Below, in pieces: positions 52,373-61,621 of a stretch of DNA of 64,000 nt. Position 1 is the first letter of the stretch; each line of letters opens with the position of its first letter. The position numbers and the translations under genes are program-made. The DNA comes from CAZOOK01 sp964581385 (lineage in GTDB: Bacteria > Pseudomonadota > Gammaproteobacteria > Nevskiales > Nevskiaceae): the NCBI GenBank assembly GCA_964581385.1, contig CAZOOK010000002.1, positions 62,001 through 126,000 of the forward strand, written 5' to 3'. The notes under the pieces are model-generated. The model had not been told where the DNA came from, made no database searches, and was given only the letters and a program-made list of their open reading frames with translations.

Positions 52373-54430
52373 ATGGATAACCCGCTACTCATTCCCGCCG
52401 CTCCCGGCGCCCTTCCCGCCTTCGGTCACATCCTGCCGGACCACGCCGAACCGGCGCTCGATGCGGTACTCGTAGAAGGTCGCAAACGCCTCGCGGAGTT
52501 GCTCGCCGATGGGCGCATCCCGAGCTGGGAAACGCTGATCGAACCGCTGGAAGACATGGGTGACCGCGTTTCACGCGCCTGGGGCCCGGTGTCGCACCTG
52601 TTTTCCGTGACCAGCACTACCGACTGGCGCAAGGCTTACAACACCTGCCTGCCGAAGATCACCGAATACGGCCTCGAGCTGTCGCAGAACGAAGCGCTGT
52701 TCCGCGCCTACGAAAAGCTGGCGGCAAATCCGGCCTATCCGGCCTTTTCGCCAGCACGCAAGAAGGTCGTCCACGATGCGCTGCGCGATTTCCGGCTGTC
52801 GGGCATTGCGCTGCCGGAAGACAAGAAAGCGCGCTATAAGGAAATCGCGCTGCGCCTGTCGGAACTGCAAGCCAAGTTCGAGGAAAACCTGCTCGATGCA
52901 ATTCAGGCCTGGAGCAAGCCAGTCACCGACGAAGCGTTACTCGCCGGAATGACCGAGCAGGGCAAGGCCGCCGCGCGCGAAAAAGCGCGTGCGAAAAATC
53001 TCGACGGCCATCTGCTGACGCTGGATTTCCCGAGCTACGACGCCGTCGTCAGCTATGCGCACAATCGCGATCTGCGACGCGAGCTTTATGAAGCCTATGC
53101 AACACGTGCGTCCGATCAGGGACCACTGGCCGGCAAATTCGACAATACCGCGTTGATGGACGAAATTCTGGCGCTGCGCGACGAGGAAGCGAAGCTGCTC
53201 GGCTTTCGCAATTTCGCCGAAGCCTCGCTGGAAACCAAGATGGCCGAATCACCGGATGCTGTCGAGCGCTTTCTGCTTGATCTCAATGTTCGGGCGCGGC
53301 CGCGCGCGCAGGCAGAGCTGGAAGAATTAAAGAATTTCGCCAAGCAGTACGACGGCCTCGCCGATTTCCAGCCGTGGGACACCGCGTATTACTCCGAGAA
53401 GCTCAAGGAAAAAAAGCTCGGCTTCTCCGAAGACGAATTGCGTCCGTATTTTCCGGCACCGCAGGTCATCGACGGTATGTTCGCGCTCGTCGAGCGGCTT
53501 TACGGCGTGAAAATCGAAAAGACCGCCAGCATTCCGACCTGGCATGCGGACGTTACCACCTACACGCTGCGCGATGCGAATGGCGGCGAAATCGGCATCT
53601 TCTATCTCGATCCCTACGCGCGCGAAAACAAGCGCGGCGGCGCGTGGATGGACGAATGCCTCGTGCGACGCCGCACACGCACCGGCCTGCAACGGCCGGT
53701 CGCCTATCTAACCTGCAACTTCGCGCCGCCGCTGCCGGGGCAGCCTGCGTTGCTGACGCACGATGAAGCGCTGACGCTGTTCCACGAATTTGGCCACGGC
53801 CTGCATCACCTGCTCACACGTGTCGATGAGGCCGCTGTCTCCGGCATCCGTGGCGTTGCCTGGGATGCCGTCGAGCTGCCGAGCCAGTTCATGGAAAACT
53901 GGTGCTACGACCGCGACACGCTACGCGGCTTCGCGCGCCATTGGCAGACCGGCGAACCGCTGCCGGACGCGCTGCTGGAAAAACTTCAGGCCAGCCGCAC
54001 ATTCCAGTCCGGTCTCGCCACCATCCGGCAGATCGAATTCGCCCTCTACGATCTGCGCCTGCATCGCGACTTCAAGCTCGAACAAAAAGGACGTGTGCTG
54101 GAAACACTCACACAAGTGCGCAAGGAGATCAGCGTGTTTCCGCCGCCGGCGTGGAACCGCATGCCGAACAGCTTTTCGCACATCTTCGCCGGCGGTTACG
54201 CGGCCGGCTACTACAGCTACAAATGGGCGGAAGTACTGTCCGCCGACGCGTTCGCCGCGTTCGAGGAAAGCCGCGGTTCGCCTGGGCAATTCGCCGATAC
54301 CGGGCATCGCTTCCGCGATACGGTGCTGGCCCAGGGCGGCTCACGCGAGGCGATGGATATCTTCGTCGAATTCCGCGGACGCAAGCCCAGTATCGAGCCA
54401 TTGCTGAAACACAGCGGACTAAGCGATTGA
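52373..54430 (+). CDS. prlC: oligopeptidase A (M3 family)
   Basis: Cytosolic zinc oligopeptidase (685 aa, E. coli PrlC 680 aa) that degrades signal peptides and other short peptides. The zinc motif HEFGH is at residues 471-475 in LTLFHEFGHGLHHLLT. The N-terminus NPLLIPAAPGALPAFGHILPDHAEPAL and the AGGYAAGYYSYKWAEVLSADAFA segment are typical. The ATG at 52373 fits the family start, and the upstream extension is repeat-element sequence. Confidence 0.96.
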   Translation: MDNPLLIPAAPGALPAFGHILPDHAEPALDAVLVEGRKRLAELLADGRIPSWETLIEPLEDMGDRVSRAWGPVSHLFSVTSTTDWRKAYNTCLPKITEYGLELSQNEALFRAYEKLAANPAYPAFSPARKKVVHDALRDFRLSGIALPEDKKARYKEIALRLSELQAKFEENLLDAIQAWSKPVTDEALLAGMTEQGKAAAREKARAKNLDGHLLTLDFPSYDAVVSYAHNRDLRRELYEAYATRASDQGPLAGKFDNTALMDEILALRDEEAKLLGFRNFAEASLETKMAESPDAVERFLLDLNVRARPRAQAELEELKNFAKQYDGLADFQPWDTAYYSEKLKEKKLGFSEDELRPYFPAPQVIDGMFALVERLYGVKIEKTASIPTWHADVTTYTLRDANGGEIGIFYLDPYARENKRGGAWMDECLVRRRTRTGLQRPVAYLTCNFAPPLPGQPALLTHDEALTLFHEFGHGLHHLLTRVDEAAVSGIRGVAWDAVELPSQFMENWCYDRDTLRGFARHWQTGEPLPDALLEKLQASRTFQSGLATIRQIEFALYDLRLHRDFKLEQKGRVLETLTQVRKEISVFPPPAWNRMPNSFSHIFAGGYAAGYYSYKWAEVLSADAFAAFEESRGSPGQFADTGHRFRDTVLAQGGSREAMDIFVEFRGRKPSIEPLLKHSGLSD

Positions 54431-54565
54431 AGTTAGCCGGCGCACCGCCGATAGATCGTTTCAATGCCGCCGGGATTGATCGCCTGATGTAATACATCCG
54501 CCGAGATCGAACTGGCGTTCGCTCACGCGGTCATTCCAGTCGATCAGAAACTCTCGAAACGATCC

Positions 54566-55435
54566 ATGCGTTCCATCAACCCCAATATGCGGCGCGGCCG
54601 CCTGGCGTGCCGCTGGGCGGCCATTGCCCTTCTCGCGGTAATGGTGGCGCTCGGCCTGCGCGCGTTCTGGTTCGAACCCGCGTCGCTGCGCGTGAGCCGC
54701 TACACGGTGGCGTTGCGCCACTGCCCGCCGCCGATCGCCGGCCTGCGTATCGCCGTCCTGGCCGATATTCATGCCGGCTCACCGTTCATTGATGAGAATA
54801 AGCTGCGCCGTATCGCCGCGATGAGCAACGCCGAGCATCCGGATCTTGTATTCATCGCCGGCGACATCTTTGTGCAGCACGTCAGACTCGGTCATGACCT
54901 GCCTGCCTCCGTCGTCGCCGGAGCGCTTGGAGGACTGCACGCGACACTTGGAATTTACGCAGTACTCGGCAACCACGACTATTCCGTTCCGCCGCCGGAG
55001 CGCTATTGGGAGCTGATGCGTCGTAACGGCATCGTGCCGATCGATAACGCCGCCGTGCCGATCGATCGCAACGGCCAGCGCTTTTGGGTCGCCGGATTCG
55101 AGGACTCATCGGAAGGACATCCCGATATCGTTGGCACGCTGGCGAAAATACCCGAAGGCGCACCCATCCTCGCGTTGACGCACGAGCCTGACCTGTTTCC
55201 GCAAATCCCAGCGCGCGTCAACCTGCTCATAACCGGTCACACGCACGGCGGCCAAGTCCGCCTGCCGCTGCTCGGCGCGCTGATCGTGCCGTCAGCGTTC
55301 GGCTATGTCGGCGGGCATTACACCGCGAAGACGGATATGTTCATCAGCACCGGCATCGGCACCAGCCACCTGCCCGTACGGTTCGGTGTGCCGCCGGAAA
55401 TTTCGCTGCTGACGCTGGAGCCAGGAACTCCCTAG
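54566..55435 (+). CDS. membrane-anchored metallophosphoesterase (YaeI/YkuE-like)
   Basis: Calcineurin-like phosphoesterase (289 aa). One N-terminal membrane helix (AAIALLAVMVALGLRAFWF) is followed by the di-metal motifs: AVLADIHAGSPF, FIAGDIFVQ, VLGNHDYSV, LALTHEPD and ITGHTHGGQV. Related proteins include E. coli YaeI, a phosphodiesterase with 2',3'-cAMP/lipid-type substrates proposed. The substrate here is unknown. Confidence 0.9.
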   Translation: MRSINPNMRRGRLACRWAAIALLAVMVALGLRAFWFEPASLRVSRYTVALRHCPPPIAGLRIAVLADIHAGSPFIDENKLRRIAAMSNAEHPDLVFIAGDIFVQHVRLGHDLPASVVAGALGGLHATLGIYAVLGNHDYSVPPPERYWELMRRNGIVPIDNAAVPIDRNGQRFWVAGFEDSSEGHPDIVGTLAKIPEGAPILALTHEPDLFPQIPARVNLLITGHTHGGQVRLPLLGALIVPSAFGYVGGHYTAKTDMFISTGIGTSHLPVRFGVPPEISLLTLEPGTP

Positions 55436-55560
55436 CCGGCGACGATAACTTCCTCTAGACGTTTCGCCATTGCCGGGTTTGCCCTAAGTTCGCAATAGGC
55501 GAGCTACTCCCCCCGGCTCACCGCATATGTCGAGTCTGACCCCGTTTATTATTCCAGCCA

Positions 55561-57540
55561 TCAAAACGGGTCGCCGCAGTCTCCATACCCAAACGGACTT
55601 GCGAATTTATTATTAACGGGATCGATAGCACCCGTAACTGGTGGGTTAACGGTCAGAGTCTGCAGATCTGAGGCGAGATCTTGAAGAACGAAAGTAACCG
55701 TTGTTGATGATTCGGTCCCTGCGACAATGGCTGTTGCCTGCAAGTTCACTTCTACCCATTCGCCAAAGCTCTTCGGGTAGGTAATCAGGAACCCCGCCGA
55801 TCCTGTAGAGTCCAAGGTCAACGAGGATTGGACCGTAGCGACATTACCCGGATCCAGGATACCGTTAGTGTTGTAATCCTCCCCAGCATCCAATACGCCG
55901 TTGCCATTAACATCTTCATTCGCGCAACCAAATTTCTTTGGATCGAGATTAATGTTAGGGTCGTTATCGACCTTAGGCTGATATACCCAAGCCCACGTGC
56001 TGTTGGGTACGTCTAGGAACCAATAACCCTTTTCGTATGATTGTGAGTTTATTTTAAGTGTAACAACCGTATTTTGTGGCGCAGCATTACCAGCGGCATC
56101 CGTGACGACAATCGAATATGGCAGTTGATATTCAGTGAAATTTTTTCCGCCTGTGGGGTCATATTCATCGATCAGATTGGATGTTCCCATTCGAATAAAT
56201 AAAGCTTGACCACCAACTGTAATCTTCGCGAACGACGTCACCGCAGTCCCGGTAACCGTCGCCGTGACGGTTACACCATTAGTCGGACTTGTTGTAGTAC
56301 CAGCGGTGTAAGTAACTGACGCGGAACCGCTTGAATCGGTTATCGCCGTGCTCGAGGACAGGCCTCCTCCGGTCGGATCCGAAAGTGTAAATTGAATTGG
56401 TTGTGCAGCAACCAGATTATTGCTTGCATCTCGAACCAAGACCTTAATAGCGGTAGTAGCAGAAGTAGCAACAGATGAGGAACTGGCCTGTACGGAAATC
56501 GTCGCCGGCGTCGTCGCCACTAACTGGACGCCCACTGTCGCCGAAGGACCACTTCCAGATACCTGCGCAGTGATCACGGATCCGCCTGCACCAGAAGATC
56601 CGTTGGACTGAATAGTAACTTGCGCGATTCCACTGCCGTTTGTTACTGCCGTAGTGGATGACAAACTCGAACCGTTCAATGTTCCGCGGGTCGCTGAAAA
56701 ATTAATCGTTGCGCCTGCCACAGGCACTCCGTTATTGGTATATAAGACGGATACAGGTGAAACTTGACCGAATGGGATAGTCGCATTGGCCGCCGGGGAC
56801 TGGAATACTAGATTTGTCGGCGAGACAGAAATGATTTTTGAAGTCGTTACCCCTAAGGCACTAGCAACAACCGTATCACTACCACCAGTCGTACCTGTAT
56901 AAGTAAAAACCGCCTGCCCGCTGGCATCGGTAGTCACAGAAGCTGGAGCTATCGGGTTATTCAGGACACTAGATGAAAGGGTAGCGGTTTGGCCAGAAAT
57001 GCCTTGCCCCGAGGAGTCGGTAAGGGTAGCGGTCAACGTAGCCGTCCCGCCTGATCCGACCACACCTGAACCGGTCAAACTAAGCGTCGTACCAATTTCC
57101 GAGACATTGATTGTCGATTGCGTGCTACCTGCAGTAGCCGTAACCGTTATGACACGATTGCTTGGATCACCGCCTGTGGTGAGGACAGTAGAAACAGTGC
57201 CATTTGTATCAGTCGCACCTCCCGGCTGGACTGCTCCGGAACTTGTCGCAAAACTCACTACAGTGCCCGACAGCAAATTATTACTCGCATCCTTGACAAC
57301 GGCAGTGATCGTGACACCCTTGTCGGATGTGCTGGCCGCAGAAAGTAGCTGTGGCGAACTCGCGAGCAGCACGATGGAAGCTGGGCTGCCCCCTCCGCTA
57401 CTGCTGCCGCTACTCCCACTGCTGCTACCACCACTGCTGCTTCCGCTTCCTAGAAAACTTGCATTCCCACCTCCGCATGCAGCAACCAGCAGAGCGCCAA
57501 GCGATATCACGAATGATTGCAAAAAACGGTTGCCCAGCAT
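55561..57540 (-). CDS. Ig-like (Big_1/invasin-type) repeat surface lipoprotein
   Basis: Lipoprotein (659 aa, signal VAACGGG) with a Ser/Gly linker and about four bacterial Ig-like repeats. Repeated units include VKDASNNLLSGTVVSF, DSSGQGISGQTATLSS and VRDASNNLVAAQPIQF. Near residue 550 are two Ca-binding-like loops, DVNGNGVLDAGED and NTNGILDPG. The gene is AT-richer than its surroundings, which suggests acquisition or relaxed selection. Such proteins often act in adhesion. It is convergent with the phosphoesterase gene. Confidence 0.87.
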   Translation of the reverse strand: MLGNRFLQSFVISLGALLVAACGGGNASFLGSGSSSGGSSSGSSGSSSGGGSPASIVLLASSPQLLSAASTSDKGVTITAVVKDASNNLLSGTVVSFATSSGAVQPGGATDTNGTVSTVLTTGGDPSNRVITVTATAGSTQSTINVSEIGTTLSLTGSGVVGSGGTATLTATLTDSSGQGISGQTATLSSSVLNNPIAPASVTTDASGQAVFTYTGTTGGSDTVVASALGVTTSKIISVSPTNLVFQSPAANATIPFGQVSPVSVLYTNNGVPVAGATINFSATRGTLNGSSLSSTTAVTNGSGIAQVTIQSNGSSGAGGSVITAQVSGSGPSATVGVQLVATTPATISVQASSSSVATSATTAIKVLVRDASNNLVAAQPIQFTLSDPTGGGLSSSTAITDSSGSASVTYTAGTTTSPTNGVTVTATVTGTAVTSFAKITVGGQALFIRMGTSNLIDEYDPTGGKNFTEYQLPYSIVVTDAAGNAAPQNTVVTLKINSQSYEKGYWFLDVPNSTWAWVYQPKVDNDPNINLDPKKFGCANEDVNGNGVLDAGEDYNTNGILDPGNVATVQSSLTLDSTGSAGFLITYPKSFGEWVEVNLQATAIVAGTESSTTVTFVLQDLASDLQTLTVNPPVTGAIDPVNNKFASPFGYGDCGDPF

Positions 57541-57664
57541 GGATTCTCCCCCAATTGCTGCCCTATAGTCGGCGCATTCAGTACAAACGAATGCTAGCTG
57601 TAAACAGTCACTTAAACAAGATTGCTCAGATAAAAGGACAAGTACACGAGAAAGGCGGCATCAA

Positions 57665-58630
57665 TCACCCGCTCACCAGCACGATCTTCTGAGCGCCACC
57701 CGCCTCAACTTCCCGATAAGCTTCAAGTGCATCGCTCAATAACCATTCACGGGGTTGCGCCGGCACCGGCAATAGCCCAACCGCGAAAGCCACACTGAAC
57801 CGATCCAGCATCTGCGCACAGGTCGCACTGTCATAAAGCATCGAATTGACGCCAACGATGCTGCCGCCGCGCCGATATAGCTCTAGTAGCGGCAGATCGC
57901 TATGTCCACTTGAGGGTGCGGTAATAACGGCGAGCCGGCCAAAGTCGGCCAGCGCGGTGACGGCGGGTCCGAGCCATGCACCAGTCGTGTCAAAAATGAC
58001 ATCGGCACCCGCGGGGTAATAGCGACGCACGGCGGACGACAAATCGCTCCCGCCTTCGATCAGCACGGTTTCGAACCCTTCGGCAGCCAGCGCTTCCGCC
58101 TGCTGTTTCCGTCTGACGACACCGATGACCTGCGCACCGCACCAGCGACCGAGCGCGAGCGCCGCGCGGCCCACGGCGCCGTTAGCGCCGATGACGACAA
58201 AGCCATCGCCAGGCGACAGACCCGAGCGCTCCAGCGCGTCCCACGCGGTCGTGTAAGGCACACCGCAGGCGGCGGCTTGCGCGAAGCTCAGACGCGAAGG
58301 CTTGGGAGCGATGCCGTCCAGCGGGACGGCGATGCGATCGGCGTGGCTGCCGTCATGGGTGAACCCGAATTCCTTGCCGGTTCCCCAGACCTCTTCGCCG
58401 ATCAGGTCCGCAGGCCCGTCGATCACGACACCTGCGAAATCGCGACCGGGCGTGCGCGGCAGCGTCGTGTATGGAAAACGGCCAAGGATGTTCTTGACAT
58501 CGCTCGGATTGAGTCCGGCCGCACGCACTTCAACCACGACTTCGTTCGGCTGCGGCCGTGGTGGGGGTACTTCCTGCAGGACCAATGCGTCCAGGCTTCC
58601 TGTGCGATCGAAACGCAATGCTTTCATCAT
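57665..58630 (-). CDS. zinc-independent quinone oxidoreductase-like protein (MDR superfamily)
   Basis: Medium-chain reductase (321 aa) that begins MMKALRFDRTGSLDALVLQEVPPPRP. The NADPH site is VVIGANGAVGRAALALG, the quinone-reductase-like AAGLNPSDVKNILG is present, and the structural zinc Cys cluster is absent. The ATG at 58630 has AAGGAG upstream, and the longer ORF overlaps the end of dgt. It probably reduces enones or quinones. Substrate unknown. Confidence 0.88.
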   Translation of the reverse strand: MMKALRFDRTGSLDALVLQEVPPPRPQPNEVVVEVRAAGLNPSDVKNILGRFPYTTLPRTPGRDFAGVVIDGPADLIGEEVWGTGKEFGFTHDGSHADRIAVPLDGIAPKPSRLSFAQAAACGVPYTTAWDALERSGLSPGDGFVVIGANGAVGRAALALGRWCGAQVIGVVRRKQQAEALAAEGFETVLIEGGSDLSSAVRRYYPAGADVIFDTTGAWLGPAVTALADFGRLAVITAPSSGHSDLPLLELYRRGGSIVGVNSMLYDSATCAQMLDRFSVAFAVGLLPVPAQPREWLLSDALEAYREVEAGGAQKIVLVSG

Positions 58631-58664
58631 TGAACTGAGCTCCTTAAGGGCCAACAGACTCGAA

Positions 58665-59813
58665 TTAGCGCAGCCGACGCGGATCGAACAAACGATCATA
58701 CTCGTCGAGCGCATAACGGTCCGTCATGCCGGCGATATAGTCGGCCACCATGCGGGCACGGCCGGTCAGACCGGATTCGCGTTCCGCGGTCTGCGCTTCT
58801 TCGAAAAATTCGGGTGGCATCAGGCGTGGATCGTCGAACAGCGCCACGAAAAGCTCACGGACCACGCGCTGCGCCTTGGCCATGATGCGATAGACCTGAT
58901 GGTGGCGATACAGCTGTTCGCGCAGAAAGCGCTTGAGTGCGAGATTTTCCTGCTGGATCGCATCGCTGAACGCCACCAGCGGCCGCGATTGCGCGCGTAT
59001 GTCGTCGGGATGAGACGGCGCAAATTCGCGAAGCCGCGCGTGTGTGTTTTCGATGAGGTCGGTGACCAGCGTGTTGATGATCCGTCGCACCGTCTCGTGG
59101 CGCGCCTGCTTATCGTTCAACCCCGAATAGGTTTGCAGAACCTCGTCATGATGGCGTGCGAACAGCGGTATTTCGCGTAGTTGCGCGATCGTCAGGAGGT
59201 GGGCACGCAGGCCGTCATCGACATCGTGATTGTTGTACGCGATTTCATCGGCGACGTTGGCAAGCTGGGCTTCGAGACTCGGCTGCTGCCGTTTCAGGAA
59301 TCGCTCGCCGACATCGCCAAGGGTGCGCGCGCGCGCTTCGGAACAGTGCTTGAGCACGCCTTCGCGCGTCTCGAAGGTCAGATTCAATCCGCGAAATGCT
59401 GCGTACTTGTCCTCAAGCTCATCGACGACGCGCAGCGACTGCGCGTTGTGTTCAAAGCCGCCGTATTCGCGCATGCAGTCATTCAGCGCATCCTGCCCGG
59501 CATGGCCAAATGGGGTGTGGCCGAGATCGTGAGCGAGAGAAATCGCTTCACAAAGATCTTCGTTCAGCGCCAGCGCGCGGGCGGCGGTGCGCGCGATCTG
59601 CGCGACTTCGAGCGAATGCGTAAGCCGCGTGCGGAACAAATCGCCTTCGTGATTGACGAATACCTGCGTCTTGTACTCGAGCCGGCGAAACGCAGCGCAG
59701 TGCACGATGCGGTCACGATCGCGCTGGTATTCGCTGCGCGTTCCCGGCGCGGGTTCCGGATGACGGCGCCCGCGCGAGCGCTCGGGTGCACTGGCGTATG
59801 GCGCGAGACTCAT
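58665..59813 (-). CDS. dgt: deoxyguanosinetriphosphate triphosphohydrolase (dGTPase)-like protein
   Basis: HD-superfamily hydrolase (382 aa) that cleaves dNTPs to nucleoside and triphosphate. Conserved parts are RRLEYKTQVFVNHEGDLFRTRLTHSLEVAQIAR and the HD motif LAHDLGHTPFGHAGQ, followed by a Glu/His-rich region with IAYNNHDVDDGL. It is of the shorter proteobacterial type. It overlaps the aroB stop by 4 bp (ATGA), giving the widely conserved aroK-aroB-dgt order. Confidence 0.94.
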   Translation of the reverse strand: MSLAPYASAPERSRGRRHPEPAPGTRSEYQRDRDRIVHCAAFRRLEYKTQVFVNHEGDLFRTRLTHSLEVAQIARTAARALALNEDLCEAISLAHDLGHTPFGHAGQDALNDCMREYGGFEHNAQSLRVVDELEDKYAAFRGLNLTFETREGVLKHCSEARARTLGDVGERFLKRQQPSLEAQLANVADEIAYNNHDVDDGLRAHLLTIAQLREIPLFARHHDEVLQTYSGLNDKQARHETVRRIINTLVTDLIENTHARLREFAPSHPDDIRAQSRPLVAFSDAIQQENLALKRFLREQLYRHHQVYRIMAKAQRVVRELFVALFDDPRLMPPEFFEEAQTAERESGLTGRARMVADYIAGMTDRYALDEYDRLFDPRRLR

Positions 59814-61081
59814 GGGATTGTTCGCGCTCCGGATACTTGCGGAGCCGAGCAGAAATGCTCGAGGGTTTCATAGAACTTCGCCTGATCGAAATCCGCTGTG
59901 AGCTGCGCTTCGCCAATGGCGCGCATCAAAACCAGGCGCACGCGTCCCGATGCAACCTTCTTGTCGCGCGCCATCAAACGGATGAAATCGTCCGGTGTCA
60001 TACCGGGAGGAGGACGCGTCGGCAAGCGCGCACGCTCGATCAGCGCCACGCAGCGCGTAGCATCTTCTGAGGAGATCCAGCCGAGCCGCGCGGAAAGATC
60101 AGCAGCCATGCACAAACCGAGACCCACCGCTTCGCCGTGTAGCCAACTCTCATAGTGCGTATAGGTTTCGACCGCATGCCCGAACGTGTGCCCCAGATTG
60201 AGCAGAGCGCGCGGTCCGCCGGCGATCGATTCGCGCTCATCGACGCCGACGATCCGCGCCTTGAGATGACAGCAGCGCTCGACGGTGTCGGCAACGATAT
60301 TCCCATCCAGCGCGAGAATGCGCTCGACATCCCGCTCGACGCGGTTGAACAAAGCAGCGTCGCCGAGCATTCCACATTTAATGACTTCCGCCAGACCGGC
60401 AGACAGCTCGCGCGGCGGCAGCGTTTTCAGCGTGTCGGTGTCGGCGACGACGGCGCGCGGCTGGTGAAAAGCCCCAATCAGATTTTTTCCACGCGCGTGG
60501 TTGACGCCGGTCTTTCCGCCGACGCTGGAATCGATTTGGGCAAGGAGTGTCGTCGGCACTTGAATGAAGTCGATGCCGCGCTGATAAATGGCGGCGCAGA
60601 ATCCGGTCAAATCGCCTACGACGCCGCCGCCGAGCGCAACAATGGCTGCGTCACGCGGCAGATTGGCTGCCAGCAGCCAGTCCAGCACGCGCTCGGCGTT
60701 GTTCCAGCTTTTTTGGGTCTCACCCGCCGGCAACACGAACGCCTGAGACGATTCCAGGTTCAGCACTGCAAGACAAGGATTCAGATAATGCCGGGCGACG
60801 TTCTCATCCGTGATCAAACGCACTTGCCGCCCGGTCAGCTCTGGATAGCACGCGGGTTGGGCAAGCAATCCCGAACCGATGCGGATCGGATAACTGCGCG
60901 CGCCGAGATCGACGCGCAGCTCACGCGTCGCTGCTTCGCGACGCGGACGCCGTGAGGATGAACCGCCTTTCGATTTCGCGCGCGAGCGCGCGGGTGGTTC
61001 GTCCGTCGGTGTTGATGGTGAAGTCGGCGATTTCACGGTAGAGAGGATCGCGAATACGGAACAGGTTTTCCAGCGTGGCAC
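59810..61081 (-). CDS. aroB: 3-dehydroquinate synthase
   Basis: Second enzyme of the shikimate pathway, making 3-dehydroquinate from DAHP with NAD+ and Zn2+. Motifs include IVALGGGVVGDLTGFCAAIYQRG, VPTTLLAQIDSSVGGKTGVNH, ELSAGLAEVIKCGML and NLGHTFGHAVETY. Family similarity begins near residue 54 (LRVDLGARSYPIRIG), just after the aroK stop. The only normal start codons are upstream, GTG at 61081 or GTG at 61036, which makes aroB overlap aroK by 116-161 bp in another frame. The start is therefore uncertain. Confidence 0.93.
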   Translation of the reverse strand: MPRWKTCSVFAILSTVKSPTSPSTPTDEPPARSRAKSKGGSSSRRPRREAATRELRVDLGARSYPIRIGSGLLAQPACYPELTGRQVRLITDENVARHYLNPCLAVLNLESSQAFVLPAGETQKSWNNAERVLDWLLAANLPRDAAIVALGGGVVGDLTGFCAAIYQRGIDFIQVPTTLLAQIDSSVGGKTGVNHARGKNLIGAFHQPRAVVADTDTLKTLPPRELSAGLAEVIKCGMLGDAALFNRVERDVERILALDGNIVADTVERCCHLKARIVGVDERESIAGGPRALLNLGHTFGHAVETYTHYESWLHGEAVGLGLCMAADLSARLGWISSEDATRCVALIERARLPTRPPPGMTPDDFIRLMARDKKVASGRVRLVLMRAIGEAQLTADFDQAKFYETLEHFCSAPQVSGARTIP

Positions 61082-61466
61082 GCCGATCGACCCCCTGCAA
61101 CAGGGGGCGGTTGCCGGAACGCGCGGTCCGGGCTAGTTGCTGCTCCGCGCTCGCGTGAAGATAAACGACAAAACCGCGCTCGGCGAGGCAGCGGCGATTA
61201 TCCGCATCGAGTACTGCGCCGCCACCGGTGGCCAGCACGATTCCGTCCATCAGCGTCAGATCCGCAATGATCTGGCGCTCACGACACCGAAATCCTATTT
61301 CGCCTTCCCTCTCGAAGATATAAGCGATCTCGACGCCACAGCGGGACTCGATCTGCTGATCGCTATCAACAAAAGTCAGCGCGCGCAGATCCGCAAGCCG
61401 ACGGCCAATCGTGGTTTTGCCGGCACCCATCGGCCCAATGAGGAAGATGTTGTTGTGCTTGGCCAT
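60921..61466 (-). CDS. aroK: shikimate kinase
   Basis: Shikimate kinase (181 aa) phosphorylating shikimate with ATP. It has the P-loop IFLIGPMGAGKTTIGRRLA, the shikimate-binding DSDQQIESRCG, LATGGGAVL and the lid region SGNRPLL. It lies between pilQ and aroB as in many Gammaproteobacteria. The C-terminus is followed directly by the conserved part of aroB. Confidence 0.96.
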   Translation of the reverse strand: MAKHNNIFLIGPMGAGKTTIGRRLADLRALTFVDSDQQIESRCGVEIAYIFEREGEIGFRCRERQIIADLTLMDGIVLATGGGAVLDADNRRCLAERGFVVYLHASAEQQLARTARSGNRPLLQGVDRRATLENLFRIRDPLYREIADFTINTDGRTTRALAREIERRFILTASASRSSDA

Positions 61467-61621
61467 GTTGGCGACGGCCGTGACTGGCGTTATCTTCTTG
61501 GCCCGTCCGATATGAGTTAATCCATACCGAACGGGGGGTCGTCCTCATACGACAATCGCTAACAATCTATTCCCTGAAACATCCAATATCCGGCACCCGT
61601 AAACGGGTAGGAAGCTGTCTT

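Noticed and set aside
55525..55555. GAGTCTGACCCCGTTT stretch resembling the flanks of REP-associated transposases
   Set aside because: A single short match from memory with no second arm or transposase nearby, which is too weak to call a mobile element.
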